From: Saccharospirillum impatiens DSM 12546
GTDB lineage: Bacteria; Pseudomonadota; Gammaproteobacteria; Pseudomonadales; Natronospirillaceae
Direction of reading: 5' to 3'
DNA length: 64,000 nucleotides
Assembly (NCBI RefSeq): GCF_000423605.1
Contig: NZ_AUIH01000003.1
Location: 1-64,000, forward strand
Shown here: positions 19,142-29,400 of the stretch, piece by piece
Position numbering within the stretch: position 1 is the first letter of the stretch
Layout of the letters: every line of letters begins with the position of its first letter
Translations under genes and position numbers: made by a program
Notes under the pieces: generated by a model
Seen by the model: only the letters and a program-made list of their open reading frames with translations
The model's database searches: none
Told to the model about the DNA's origin: nothing

Positions 19142-19854
19142 ATCGATTGATCACCAGCCTGCTCATGTGCACCTTATCCCTGACGACCTTCGCCGAGGGG
19201 ATGCAGCCGTTCACAGCCGAAATGGAAGCCATTCGTCATGGCGCCATAGACATCAAAGCCCGGGGCACCCTGCAATTGCGGGAAACAGCACCCGATCAAT
19301 GGCACTACCGACTCAGCACTGACGGACGCACGCTATCCCTGCGTGAAGAAAGCTGGCTAACCGTTGTGGACGATCAGATTCGGCCAATGCGGTACGAATT
19401 TGAAAGCAAGGTACTCTGGATCAAAACCACCAAGTCACTGCGTTTCGACCACGACAGCAGGCGCGTGACCGGACGCGTTGAAAAAGATCGCATCGACGAG
19501 CGATTCTCTGCCCCCATTTACGATGCCATTGGTTACCAACTGGCGTTGCAGCAGGCTCTGGCCCGCGGCGAGGAATCCATTACGTTGAATGTTCTGCGTC
19601 ACAAGCGACCGGATGACATGTCATTCCGGGTCATTGGCGAAGAAATGCTGCAATTGCCCCAGGGCTCCATCTATACCTGGATCATCGAGCAAACCGAACC
19701 GGTCAGCAGAGACGAGCGCAAGCTTATCTGGATCGCCCCCGGGCTGGGTTACACGCCGATGCGCTTCGGGCGTTATGAAGACGGTGATCTGAAAGAAGAA
19801 ATACGCGTGCTGTCCCTGGAGTTGGATGGTCAACGGGTTGATTTCAGCCAGTAA
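19138..19854 (+). CDS. DUF3108 domain protein, exported
   Basis: A 238-residue protein with an N-terminal signal peptide (MNRLITSLLMCTLSLTTFA), predicted periplasmic. The rest matches the DUF3108 pattern (FTAEMEAIRHGAIDIKARGT at the start, RPMRYEFESK in the middle), a beta-rich family that follows purN in Pseudomonas. It starts within the purN stop (ATGA), so it is translationally coupled. Function unknown. Confidence 0.83.
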   Translation: MNRLITSLLMCTLSLTTFAEGMQPFTAEMEAIRHGAIDIKARGTLQLRETAPDQWHYRLSTDGRTLSLREESWLTVVDDQIRPMRYEFESKVLWIKTTKSLRFDHDSRRVTGRVEKDRIDERFSAPIYDAIGYQLALQQALARGEESITLNVLRHKRPDDMSFRVIGEEMLQLPQGSIYTWIIEQTEPVSRDERKLIWIAPGLGYTPMRFGRYEDGDLKEEIRVLSLELDGQRVDFSQ

Positions 19855-19943
19855 TCAGGCAATGCTGGCTGTACTGGGCCTACGTTGCATTTAGCGCCCG
19901 GCACCGTCACAACTCACAGGTCGGCACAGGGAGCTTACTATTC

Positions 19944-20942
19944 ATGAAAGTCGCCGTATTCAGCAGTAAACCGTACGACATCCGTTTCTTTACCCAGGCC
20001 ACGCAGTCTCAACATCAATTCACCTTTTTCGAACCCCACCTGAACGCTCAAACGGCGGCACTCAGCCAGGGCCACGATGCGGTCTGCTGCTTCGTCAACG
20101 ACACCGTAGACCGACCTACACTGGAACAACTGCACAAACATGGAATCTCGCTGATTGCACTGCGTTGCGCCGGATTCAACAACGTAGACCTGGCGGCCGC
20201 TGCGGAGCTGGGAATTACCATCGCCAGAGTGCCAGAGTACTCTCCTTTTGCAGTAGCAGAGCACGCCGTAGCCCTGATTCTGGGTCTTAACCGGAATTCT
20301 CATCGAGCCTACAACCGGGTTCGCGAAAACGACTATAGCCTGCACGGCTTACTCGGCTTCGACGTGCATGGCAAAACAGTCGGCGTGATTGGTACCGGAA
20401 AAATCGGTCAGGCCTTCATTCGCATCATGCGTGGCTTTGGCTGTCGGGTTATTTGTTACGACCCCTACCCCGCGGATGCAGCCGTCGCCGCTGGCGCTGA
20501 ATATGTTGAGCTGGATGAGCTCTGGGCACACAGTGATATCATTTCCCTGCATTGCCCGCTGGTTGCCTCCACCCGACATATCATCAACAAAGACACCCTG
20601 GCCAAAATGAAACACGGCGTTATGCTTATCAATACCAGCCGGGGTGCACTGATCAACACCAGCGATGTCATCACCTCACTGAAAACCGGCGCAGTGGGTT
20701 ATCTGGGGCTGGATGTCTACGAGGAAGAAGCCGATCTCTTTTTCGAGGACAACTCCGACGACATCCTGCGCGACGATGTCTTTGCGCGCCTGCTCACCTT
20801 TAGAAATGTCCTGATTACCGGCCACCAGGCCTTCTTTACCCGGGAAGCCCTGGAAGCAATTACAGCGGTCACACTGGCTAACTTGAGTGCTTTTGAGCGC
20901 TCCGACTACGAAGCCCTTCATCAGGTGCTCCCACCCACCTAG
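19944..20942 (+). CDS. ldhA: D-lactate dehydrogenase, fermentative type
   Basis: A 332-residue D-2-hydroxyacid dehydrogenase that most resembles LdhA, reducing pyruvate to D-lactate with NADH. It has VGVIGTGKIGQAF (nucleotide loop, about 146-158), the substrate Arg in INTSRGALINT near 235, and the catalytic His in ITGHQAFFT near 296. ALRCAGFNNVDL and RVPEYSPFAVAEHA are typical LdhA segments. The TAG stop lies at the outer edge of a 310-bp inverted-repeat element, so the end of the gene may have been set by its insertion. Confidence 0.9.
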   Translation: MKVAVFSSKPYDIRFFTQATQSQHQFTFFEPHLNAQTAALSQGHDAVCCFVNDTVDRPTLEQLHKHGISLIALRCAGFNNVDLAAAAELGITIARVPEYSPFAVAEHAVALILGLNRNSHRAYNRVRENDYSLHGLLGFDVHGKTVGVIGTGKIGQAFIRIMRGFGCRVICYDPYPADAAVAAGAEYVELDELWAHSDIISLHCPLVASTRHIINKDTLAKMKHGVMLINTSRGALINTSDVITSLKTGAVGYLGLDVYEEEADLFFEDNSDDILRDDVFARLLTFRNVLITGHQAFFTREALEAITAVTLANLSAFERSDYEALHQVLPPT

Positions 20943-21251
20943 GGAGCCTCTGAACAACTCCCCAGGGCTCTGCGCGAGCTAAAACGTTCTGGCACAAGTG
21001 GGCGGCACTCCGACGTACTTCGCAGCGCAATGGCCGTAGCCCTTGTCAAGAAGTACAACGCCGGGCCAGGACGTTTTAGCCGCGCCCGCGGGTGGTGCGG
21101 CATTCCGACTTTCCGAGGAACGCTGCCACGGCGTTGGACTCATTTGAAAGGTCTAGACATTCCTGCATGAGTCCGTCGGGATGCCGCACCACTGCGGCAA
21201 CGTCCCTCGGATAAGCCAGAGCCCCGGGGGAGTTATTCAGAGGCTCCCTAG
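20938..21251. repeat. Roughly 310-bp nested inverted-repeat element D (MITE-like)
   Basis: The ends CTAGGGAGCCTCTGAACAAC and (reverse complement of the right end) CTAGGGAGCCTCTGAATAAC match with one difference over 20 bases, and the match goes on for about 13 more bases. Inside are two further palindromes: GCTAAAACGT with ACGTTTTAGC, and GTGGTGCGGCATTCCGAC with GTCGGGATGCCGCACCAC. No reading frame of note is present. Both ends carry CTAG, which could be a target duplication. Confidence 0.85.
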
Positions 21252-21290
21252 CCAAACGCTATTTGTGCCCTCTCCTGATTTACAGGCATA

Positions 21291-21318
21291 AAAAAACCCG
21301 CCAACCGGCGGGTTTTTT
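21291..21318 (-). terminator. Rho-independent terminator of the infC-rpmI-rplT transcript
   Basis: ACCCGCC and GGCGGGT form a 7-bp stem with an AACC-type loop, and T-runs flank both sides (A-run at 21291, T-run at 21313). It lies 15 bp past the rplT stop and would end transcription from the minus strand. Confidence 0.88.
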
Positions 21319-21332
21319 CTAACCAGTCAGAC

Positions 21333-21689
21333 TCAAGCCAGTTTGGCTTTAGCCTGTTCAGTCAGTGCGGCGAAGGCAACCTTATCGTTAACCGCCAGAT
21401 CCGCCAGGATCTTACGGTCGATTTCGATGGTTGCTTTCTTCAACCCATTGATGAACTTGCTGTACGACAGACCGTTCACCCGAGCTTCGGCATTGATACG
21501 AGCGATCCACAATGCGCGGAACTGACGCTTACGCTGACGACGGTCACGGTAAGCATACTGACCTGCTTTGATGACCGCTTGCTTGGCAACCCGGAACACT
21601 CGTGAGCGAGCACCGTAATAGCCTTTAGCCTGGTCCAATACCTTTTTGTGACGACGACGAGCCACTACACCACGTTTAACACGTGCCAT
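21333..21689 (-). CDS. rplT: 50S ribosomal protein L20
   Basis: A 118-residue, very basic 23S rRNA-binding protein, needed for early 50S assembly. It begins [20 protein letters not shown], the diagnostic L20 start, and ends in QAKAKLA. AGGAGG is 7 bases or so before the ATG. It is the last gene of the cluster and lies 84 bp after rpmI. pheST, which follow rplT in many gammaproteobacteria, are absent here. Confidence 0.98.
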   Translation of the reverse strand: MARVKRGVVARRRHKKVLDQAKGYYGARSRVFRVAKQAVIKAGQYAYRDRRQRKRQFRALWIARINAEARVNGLSYSKFINGLKKATIEIDRKILADLAVNDKVAFAALTEQAKAKLA

Positions 21690-21773
21690 ATTTCTTTCCT
21701 CCTAATCCTGTATTTCAACCTGCTGCTTTTCAACCAATTGCTATTCAACCAGCTGTAACAGCAAGGTCAGACC

Positions 21774-21968
21774 TTAAACGTAGGGCAGCATGCGCTTGAT
21801 CAGCGCTACGTCGGACTCAGCAATAAGCTGGGTGCCGCGCAGATGACGCTTACGCTTGGTGCTCTTCTTGGTCAGGATGTGGCTGCGGAAAGACTGCTTG
21901 TGCTTAAAGCCGTTTGCCGTCTTCTTGAAGCGCTTTGCAGCGCCAGAATTGCTCTTGATCTTAGGCAT
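21774..21968 (-). CDS. rpmI: 50S ribosomal protein L35
   Basis: A 64-residue basic ribosomal protein, starting [20 protein letters not shown] and ending IKRMLPYV, both typical. The ATG at 21968 has GGGAG about 8 bases upstream and gives the usual length. It is separated from infC by 378 bp that hold an intrinsic terminator and a decayed repeat, which is unusual for this operon. Confidence 0.97.
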   Translation of the reverse strand: MPKIKSNSGAAKRFKKTANGFKHKQSFRSHILTKKSTKRKRHLRGTQLIAESDVALIKRMLPYV

Positions 21969-22094
21969 TTTCAATCTCCCGATCTACTTCCTATAACCGT
22001 GTCGCATCCCTTGTGATGTCTGGTAAACCCGACATCGGGAGCTAACGGTTGCCATGTCGCCCGGTGATGAACCTCACCCCGAGCCCCTTCTTAA

Positions 22095-22257
22095 GGTTTT
22101 AAAATGACTCCTGCCTTTTTAAAACACGATAGGCAAAAAATGTGATTTTTGTCTATCTCACAAAATCTAAGACTTAACAGTCTATGACTTTGCCGAAACA
22201 TCCATATTTCGGTGGTTGGCAGCTGAAACAGACTACAGCCTTTTTCAAAATACCATA
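22095..22257 (-). repeat. Decayed copy of repeat element C, copy 3
   Basis: The stretch CTGCCTTTTTAAAACACGA, the TGTGATTTTTG piece, CTTAACAGTC and GCCGAAACATCCATATTTC follow the order of element C copy 2 at 56063-56229 in the same orientation, with many substitutions and small gaps. It lies between infC and rpmI inside the ribosomal protein transcript. Confidence 0.75.
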
Positions 22258-22280
22258 AAAACGACGGCACTAGGCCGTCG
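22255..22280 (-). terminator. Intrinsic terminator between infC and rpmI
   Basis: On the minus strand CGACGGC, loop CTAGT, GCCGTCG is followed directly by TTTTTATGG. The 7-bp GC-rich stem plus five T residues is a good rho-independent terminator. It lies 67 bp downstream of infC and about 290 bp upstream of rpmI, so it would act as an attenuator unless rpmI-rplT has its own promoter. Confidence 0.8.
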
Positions 22281-22346
22281 CAGCGCGCAGGATACCAGAC
22301 CCTGCCGGAATAACCAGCGACAGAGCTGATTATTCCTCAAAACGTC

Positions 22347-22889
22347 TTATTTCTTCTTGATCGGAGCCATCACCATGGTCAGCTGACGGCCTTCCATTTT
22401 AGGTCGCTGCTCAACAGTCGCCAGATACTCGAGATCCGTCGCGACACGGGCCAGCAGTTCCATGCCCAGCTCCTGGTGAGCCATTTCACGGCCCCGGAAG
22501 CGCAAGGTCACCTTGGTTTTGTCACCGTGCTCAAGAAAACGAGTCAGATTACGCAGCTTGACATTATAGTCACCGATGTCGGTGTTCGGCCGGAATTTGA
22601 CTTCCTTGACTTGCACCTGAACCTGGTTTTTCTTGGCAACCGCCTTGGCTTTCTTCTCTTCGTAGAGTTTTTTGCCCAGGTCCATGATCTTACAGACCAC
22701 AGGATCACCGTTCGAAATTTGCACCAGTTCCAAGCCTTCCTGCTCTGCTTTCTGCAGGGCTTCTTGCAAGGGAACCACTCCAATTTGCTCACCGCCGGAA
22801 CCGATCAGACGAACTTCGTCCGCCTTAATCTGGTCATTCACGACATGACGGTTAGCCGCCGCTTTTGCACCTTTCGCGTTGCGTTTTAT
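22347..22889 (-). CDS. infC: Translation initiation factor IF-3
   Basis: A 180-residue factor that binds the 30S subunit and checks the start codon. The start is the non-standard codon ATA at 22889: the frame reads [20 protein letters not shown], as in other IF-3 proteins, GGAGAG lies 6 bases upstream and the length is exactly that of E. coli IF-3. A later GTG at 22841 would cut off the conserved N-terminus. The ATA overlaps the thrS TAA stop by two bases. Rare start codons in infC let IF-3 repress its own translation. Confidence 0.93.
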   Translation of the reverse strand: MKRNAKGAKAAANRHVVNDQIKADEVRLIGSGGEQIGVVPLQEALQKAEQEGLELVQISNGDPVVCKIMDLGKKLYEEKKAKAVAKKNQVQVQVKEVKFRPNTDIGDYNVKLRNLTRFLEHGDKTKVTLRFRGREMAHQELGMELLARVATDLEYLATVEQRPKMEGRQLTMVMAPIKKK

Positions 22890-24823
22890 AGTTCACTCTC
22901 CATTTCTACCAGACGGCCTTTTCGGGCGCTATCCGCGCTGAGTATCTCGATGAAAGCGTCAATAGACATGACACCAAGATCTTTGCCCTCTCGGGTGCGG
23001 ACCGCTACGGCCTCGTTTTCGACTTCCTTATCACCAATGACCAGTAAATAAGGAACTCGCTGAATTGTATGCTCGCGGATTTTAAAGCCGATCTTCTCAT
23101 TTCTCAAGTCGGCATTGGCTCTAAACCCTTCTGAAATCAAGCGATTTTGCACTTTTTGCACGAAATCGGCCTGCGCATCGGTGATGTTGCACACCATGGC
23201 CTGAACCGGTGCCAGCCAGGGTGGCATCGCCCCGGCATGCTGCTCGATCAGAATACCAATGAATCGCTCGAAGCTGCCGAGCGTTGCCCGGTGCAACATG
23301 ACCGGCGTCTGTCGGTCACCATGCTCGTCCACATACTGGGCTTCAAGACGCCCCGGCATCGAGAAATCTACCTGTATGGTACCACACTGCCACATCCGAC
23401 CGAGACTGTCTTTCAGGGTGAACTCGACTTTCGGTCCATAAAAGGCGCCCTCACCGGGCAACAGCGACCAGGGTTTGCCGTACGCATCCAGCGCAGAGGC
23501 CAGTGCCTGTTCGGCTCGATCCCAGTCTTCATCATTGCCGACCCGTTTTTCAGGGCGGGTCGATAGTTTGAGAATGACCTCGTCGAACCCAAAGTCGTAA
23601 TAGACCTCGTTGAGCATTTCAATGAACTGTGCCACTTCAGACTGAATCTGGGATTCAGCGCAGAAGATGTGACCATCGTCCTGGGTAAACCCGCGCACCC
23701 GCATAATGCCATGCAAGGCCCCCGATGCCTCGTTCCGGTGGCAACTGCCGAACTCGGCCAGTCGCAGTGGCAAATCACGGTAGCTCTTCAACCCCTGGTT
23801 AAAGACCTGAATGTGGCAGGGGCAGTTCATTGGCTTGACGGCGTTGTCCCGAGCTTCACTGTGAGTGGTGAACATGTCGTCCCCGAACTTGTCCCAGTGA
23901 CCGGACTTCTCCCACAGCGATCGATCGACGATCTGCGGCGTACGAATTTCCTGGTACCCGTGCTCACGTTGTTTCTGGCGCATGTACTGCTCAATGACCT
24001 GATACAGCGTCCAGCCATTGGCGTGCCAGAACACCATGCCAGGGGCTTCTTCCTGCAAATGAAACAGATCGAGCTTTTTGCCAATCTTGCGATGATCTCG
24101 CTTGGCGGCTTCTTCGAGAAAATGCAGATGCGCTTTGAGTTGTTTTTTATCAGCCCAGGCGGTGCCGTAAATGCGTTGCAACTGGGCGTTTTTGCTATCA
24201 CCGCGCCAATAGGCGCCGGACACGCGCATCAGTTTGAAATGGTGGCAGAATTTCATGTTCGGCACGTGCGGACCCCGGCACATGTCAACGTATTCTTCAT
24301 GGTGGTACAAACCCGGGTGGTCATTCCGGGCAACGTTCTGCTCCAGAATCTCCAGTTTGTAGGGCTCCTTACGCGCCGTGAACGCATCCACCGCTTCCTG
24401 CCAGGTTACCTTGTGCCGCACCACCGGATAATTGGTTTTGGCCAGTTCCAGCATGCGTTTTTCCAGTGCGACCAGATCTTCCTCTGTCAGCCGGTGCTCC
24501 ATTTCAATGTCATAGTAAAAGCCATTTTCAATGGTAGGGCCAATCGCCATCCGGGCATCCGGCCACAGTTGCTTGACAGCATGACCCAGCAAATGAGCAC
24601 AGGAGTGACGAATGATTTCCAGACCGTCTTCGTCTTTAGGCGTAATGATTTCGACAGCGGCGTCTTTGCTGACCACATCAACCAGGTCCACGCGGGTACC
24701 ATCGATGCGACCGGCAACGGCATTTTTAGCCAGGCCAGGGCCAATGTCTTCGGCAATTTGAAGAATACTGACAGGGTGTTCAAACGAACGCTCGGAACCG
24801 TCCGGAAGGGTAATAACGGGCAT
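22886..24823 (-). CDS. thrS: Threonine--tRNA ligase
   Basis: A 645-residue class II synthetase charging tRNA-Thr. It has the N-terminal TGS domain ([20 protein letters not shown]), the editing domain with HSCAH (His73 and His77), the zinc Cys in [10 protein letters not shown], and the C-terminal anticodon-binding domain. AAGGAG is 7 bases before the ATG. It is the first gene of the infC-rpmI-rplT cluster, and its stop overlaps the infC start. Confidence 0.98.
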   Translation of the reverse strand: MPVITLPDGSERSFEHPVSILQIAEDIGPGLAKNAVAGRIDGTRVDLVDVVSKDAAVEIITPKDEDGLEIIRHSCAHLLGHAVKQLWPDARMAIGPTIENGFYYDIEMEHRLTEEDLVALEKRMLELAKTNYPVVRHKVTWQEAVDAFTARKEPYKLEILEQNVARNDHPGLYHHEEYVDMCRGPHVPNMKFCHHFKLMRVSGAYWRGDSKNAQLQRIYGTAWADKKQLKAHLHFLEEAAKRDHRKIGKKLDLFHLQEEAPGMVFWHANGWTLYQVIEQYMRQKQREHGYQEIRTPQIVDRSLWEKSGHWDKFGDDMFTTHSEARDNAVKPMNCPCHIQVFNQGLKSYRDLPLRLAEFGSCHRNEASGALHGIMRVRGFTQDDGHIFCAESQIQSEVAQFIEMLNEVYYDFGFDEVILKLSTRPEKRVGNDEDWDRAEQALASALDAYGKPWSLLPGEGAFYGPKVEFTLKDSLGRMWQCGTIQVDFSMPGRLEAQYVDEHGDRQTPVMLHRATLGSFERFIGILIEQHAGAMPPWLAPVQAMVCNITDAQADFVQKVQNRLISEGFRANADLRNEKIGFKIREHTIQRVPYLLVIGDKEVENEAVAVRTREGKDLGVMSIDAFIEILSADSARKGRLVEMESEL

Positions 24824-25173
24824 TGCGGTGCTCCTTCAGTGGTGACCCCTACCATGGGCCACGTGTTGGATGTCTACCTCACCCTCGGGGTGAGCAGGAC
24901 ACATACGATTAGTCAGGCTGTTAGCAGACATCACACCCGAACCTACCCCTACCAAGGGACCGTATTCGAGCGGGCGGCACGCGCCGCCAGCCAACCAACA
25001 GAACGTGGCATTCTATCGGAAAGCGAACGCCGGTCATACCTCTGACACGCCCGGAACCAAGGCTATTCACTGATTCTGACCAGGGCGTTTACCGAACATT
25101 GACCGGCCAGTGCACATTTGCTTCACGATTCATGCGTAAAATTCGGGTCAATTACTCTATAGGGACTGTCAGG
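24824..25173. other. Divergent promoter region of thrS and the RND operon
   Basis: No gene is seen in these 350 bp. A short hairpin CTCACCC-TCG-GGGTGAG lies at about 24878-24894, and the phrase CCCCTACCA occurs twice (about 24846 and 24951). In thrS these would form part of the mRNA leader, where E. coli ThrRS binds a tRNA-like structure, but I cannot fold this region into one with confidence. Confidence 0.4.
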
Positions 25174-26442
25174 ATGTGGAAGAAAGCCGTGGTCGTCGTG
25201 GCCCTGTTAGCGATCGGTTTTACCGGCTATCGCTGGATGAACGCCCCTGTTGAATCGGCGGCCAGCGAGCAGCGCCGTGGCAATGCAGCCATGTCGATGC
25301 GCGCAGGCATCACCGGTTCACGCTGGGGGCGCGACGGTGTCGACAGTTCGGCCATTCAAGTCGAGGCGCTAGAGGTATCCAGAACGTTAAACACACCCCA
25401 GATTCCGCTATTGGGGACCGTTCAGGCGAAACGACTGGAGATCATTACAGCACCCCAGGCAGGACGTATCACCGAAATACTGATTCGCTCCGGTGATTCG
25501 GTCACCGCAGGTGAGCCTCTGCTGCGCATGGAAGCCCGGGCGGTGGACTGGGCACTTCGTCAGCAGCAAGCCACCATTGACCAGCAACAGGCAAGCATTC
25601 GCATCGCGGACCGTCAGCATGAGCGTAACCAGGAAGCACTGGCCATTGCCCAACGGGATCTTGCCCGGGAACAGTCACTTCTGGAGCAGGGCTTTTCCAA
25701 TGATACCAACGTTGCAGCCGCCCGCCAGACCTGGCGCAGCGCCCAACTGACGGTGGCCAACTACGACGATGAAGCCGCACAGCGGCAATCCCAACTGGAG
25801 CAGGCATTCATTGAACTGGAACAGGTACAAGACCAACAACTGGACCTGTCGCCCACGGCGCCATTCAGTGCCGACGTCGCATCGATAGACACCGCTGCTC
25901 AGGTACAAGTCGAGGCCGGTGAAACCCTGATCAGCCTGATCGACCGCGACTCGCTTTACGTCCGTACCCAAGTGCCCTTGCGCGTTTACCGGAACATTGC
26001 CGGAACCGAGATCGACGCAACCGCCTGGCTGAATAACACGCCTTACCCGCTGACACTGGACAATCTGGCGGCGACGTCCAACACCGGGTCGGTCAACCTC
26101 ACTTTGAACCTGCCCCGCGACATTCCGGTATTGATCAACGAAACGCTGGAAGTCAGTCTGAAGCTGCCTCCAATAGAGAGCTTCGCCATACCGCAAAATG
26201 CCGTCTACTACGGCGACCAGATTTATCAGATTACTGAGGGTAGCCTTCAGGTGCTGCCGATTCGCATTCTTGGCTATCAACAACGTGACGGTGAACAGTG
26301 GGCGTTGATCGACAGCAACGAATTGGCCTCAGAAGCCACCATCCTGACGACCCGTTTGTCACAGCCGACCAATGGCACGCCCGTCACCATTGTTGAGCCC
26401 GGCACACCCTCGATACTCAGCCGCGGGGACTCCGGACAATGA
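25174..26442 (+). CDS. RND efflux membrane fusion protein
   Basis: A 422-residue periplasmic adaptor of the HlyD/AcrA type. A single N-terminal membrane helix (MWKKAVVVVALLAIGFTGYR) anchors it, without a lipobox Cys. The biotinyl-lipoyl half motif AGRITEILIRSGDSVTAGEP is near residue 93, followed by a coiled-coil hairpin rich in Gln and Ala, then the second half motif and beta-barrel. The ATG at 25174 has AGGGA 8 bases before it; earlier in-frame ATGs would put charged residues before the anchor. ATGA overlap couples it to the pump gene. No TolC-like gene is next to it. Confidence 0.88.
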   Translation: MWKKAVVVVALLAIGFTGYRWMNAPVESAASEQRRGNAAMSMRAGITGSRWGRDGVDSSAIQVEALEVSRTLNTPQIPLLGTVQAKRLEIITAPQAGRITEILIRSGDSVTAGEPLLRMEARAVDWALRQQQATIDQQQASIRIADRQHERNQEALAIAQRDLAREQSLLEQGFSNDTNVAAARQTWRSAQLTVANYDDEAAQRQSQLEQAFIELEQVQDQQLDLSPTAPFSADVASIDTAAQVQVEAGETLISLIDRDSLYVRTQVPLRVYRNIAGTEIDATAWLNNTPYPLTLDNLAATSNTGSVNLTLNLPRDIPVLINETLEVSLKLPPIESFAIPQNAVYYGDQIYQITEGSLQVLPIRILGYQQRDGEQWALIDSNELASEATILTTRLSQPTNGTPVTIVEPGTPSILSRGDSGQ

Positions 26443-29400
26443 ACGGTTTCTACGCAAAACTTCTGGACCATCGCCTGGCTGCAAACCTGCTGATGATGGT
26501 TGTTATTGGAGCGGGTATCTGGGGGTTACAACAGGTCCGTTCGCAACTGTTTCCCGATACCGAACTGCCCTTGGTGCGCGCCAGCATTGCCTGGCCGAAT
26601 GCGGATGCCGAGGCGGTTCGAACCGGGATCGTTGAACCGCTCGACCGTGCCATTCAGGATTCACGGCATTTTGATTTCGTGCGCTCGACAGCGCGCGAGG
26701 GCGGGATGAGTTTGTTTGCCCGTGTCTCCGACAGTTACAGTGCCAGTGAAGGCCTGACCGCACTGGAAGAAGCCATTGACGGCCTCGACTTGCCCGACGG
26801 TGCTGAAGTCGATGATGTTGAAGCCATCGAGATTACCGAGCCGGTTGCCAGTGTTCTGATTTATGGTGACGTGCAACGCAGTGAACTGACCGCTCTGGGC
26901 TATGAAGCTCGCCAGTCGTTGCTGAACCGGGGCATGGCAGTGGTAGATCTCGATGGCGTACCTGGCCGGGAGCGGCTGATCACCATTGATCTGGCCGCGC
27001 TCAACTCACTGGGCATTACGCTGGATACCCTGGCAAGCCGGCTAAGTACTCAGTTTGCTGTCGCTACCGCAGGGTCGGTGACCGTTGGCGACAACACCAC
27101 AGCGCTGGTAACGGATGCCCCCGACTGGACCGTTTCGGCCTTGCAAGACGCCATTGTGGCCCAGAGTCCTGATGGTGGCGTGGTCAGGCTGTCACAAGTT
27201 GCCACCGTGGCCGAGCGTTTCGATACGGCCAATATTCTGCGCTATCAGGGGTTGCCCGCCATCAAGCTCGACATCGAGCGGGCTGCCGGAGAAGACACTC
27301 TGGAAAATGCCGACATTCTGGACCAGTGGATGGCCGACTTTGCCCTGGAGCTGCCTTACGGTGTCGGCTTTCACGCCTATAACGAAATCTGGCGTGTGGT
27401 GGAAGCCCAGTTGAACCTGGTACTGACCAATGGCATTGGCGGCATGCTTCTGGTCATACTGGTGTTGTTCATTTTTCTACGCACCCGCCTGGCGATCTGG
27501 GTGGCGGCCGGGATTCCCATTTCCTTCATGGGCACTCTGGCGTTCATGGGGTACACCGACACCACCATCAACACCATCAGTCTGTTTGGTTTCATCATCG
27601 CCATCGGCATCATCGTCGACGACGCCATTGTCGTGGCTGAAGATACGGCCGCCCTGGAATCCGAAGGGCTCGCCCCCCGAGAAGCGGCCAAGACAGCGGC
27701 ATTAAGGATGATGCCCGCGGTTGTGGCATCCAGCCTGACCACCATCGCGGCTTTCCTGCCACTGATGCTGATTGGCGGCAGCTTTGGCAACTTCCTGATC
27801 GACATTCCCATTGTCGTCACAGCGGCCATTGTGGCGTCACTGATTGAGTGCTTCATCATTCTGCCGGGGCACCTGGGTCACCACAAACGCATGCGTCCGC
27901 CCAGCCGCTGGCGAGCGGGGTTTGACAAGCGCTTCGGGCAATTCCGCGATGGACCGTTTCGCTCCCTGGTGGCTCTGTCGATCCAAAATGGCGCTGTCTT
28001 TATTGCGGCACTGGTGATGATCAGCCTGATCGCACTGGGCGCTGTGACCAGTGGCAAAATTGCGTTTGAAGCCTCACCCTCGCTGGATCAGCCAACGATG
28101 AGTGTGTCACTGGACCTGCTCAATGGTACCAGCCTCACCCAGGCGGAGCAGGCTCTGGATGATCTGGAAGCCGTCGTACAGTCGATCAACGAAGACGTCG
28201 GTGGCGGCCTGATTGACACCCTGGTTCATGAATACAATCAACTGGATGAGCCCACCCGTGCAGAACTGAACATTTCACTCACCAGCGATACCGACCGGGC
28301 TTTGTCCAACGCCGAAATACTGCAACGCGTTCAGCAAAACTACGAATTGCCCAATGTAGTACGCAGCTTTTCGACCGGCCGGTCATTCCGCGGCCCCGGT
28401 GGCGGCGGAGACCTGTCGATTCGTCTTGAAGGCAACAATATTGACCAGCTCAAGGAAGCCTCGCTACTGCTGCAAGCACAATTGCAAACACTGTCAGATC
28501 TGAGCGATGTGACGGACGACTTGCCGTTCGACGCCCAACAGTATCAACTGACCCGTACACGCGCCGCAGAAGCCGCCGCGATCGAAATCAGCGATGTGGC
28601 TCGACAGGTGTCCTCTCAATTGTCAGGATTAAACCTCTACAACGTTGAAACCGGGTTTGAACAAATTCCGGTCCGGTTGCAACTGGAAGACCGGCAACGT
28701 GAAAGCGAGAGCTGGTTGCAATCACTCCCGATTCAATTGAGTGATGGAACCACCTTGCCTCTGGGTAGCCTGGTCGACTTTTCCTATCAAAAGGGGCTTG
28801 ATCGAATCAGTGCGCGCAACGGCGTTTTATCGGTCACCGTTTCCGGCAGCTACAGTGGCGACCAGCTATCCGATCTCTATGCGGTACTGGAATCAGACAT
28901 TTTACCGATCGTCACCTCACAATTCCCGGTCGACTATGCGATTGAAGGCCAAGCCGAGGAACTGGACGCCTTTTTCAGCGACACCCTGGTGTCGGTACTG
29001 ATTTCCATCCTTCTGATCTACTTTATTCTGGCCTGGGTGTTTGAATCCTGGTTATGGCCTTTCGCTGTGCTGATCACAGTGCCCTTCGGTCTCATCGGGG
29101 CGGTGGCCGGTCACTGGATCATGGACATGCCTTTATCAACGATTTCCATATTCGGGCTGATCGGCCTCTCCGGTATCGTCATCAACGATTCGATCATTCT
29201 GGTGGCTGTTTTTCGCCGTTTGCACGCCCAGGGGCAATCCTTGTACGAGGCAACGCTGGCAGCAGCGACGTCGCGTTTGCGCCCGGTCATACTCACATCC
29301 ATCACCACCATGGCCGGCCTGTCACCGCTGCTGTTTGAGACCAGTATTGATGCCGCCCTGCTCAAACCCATCGCCGTAGGCCTGGTATTTGGACTGGGGT

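Noticed and set aside
23669-25045. 458-codon open frame antisense to thrS
   Set aside because: It mirrors the codon use of thrS, has no recognisable domain and no ribosome site. It is a shadow of the synthetase gene.
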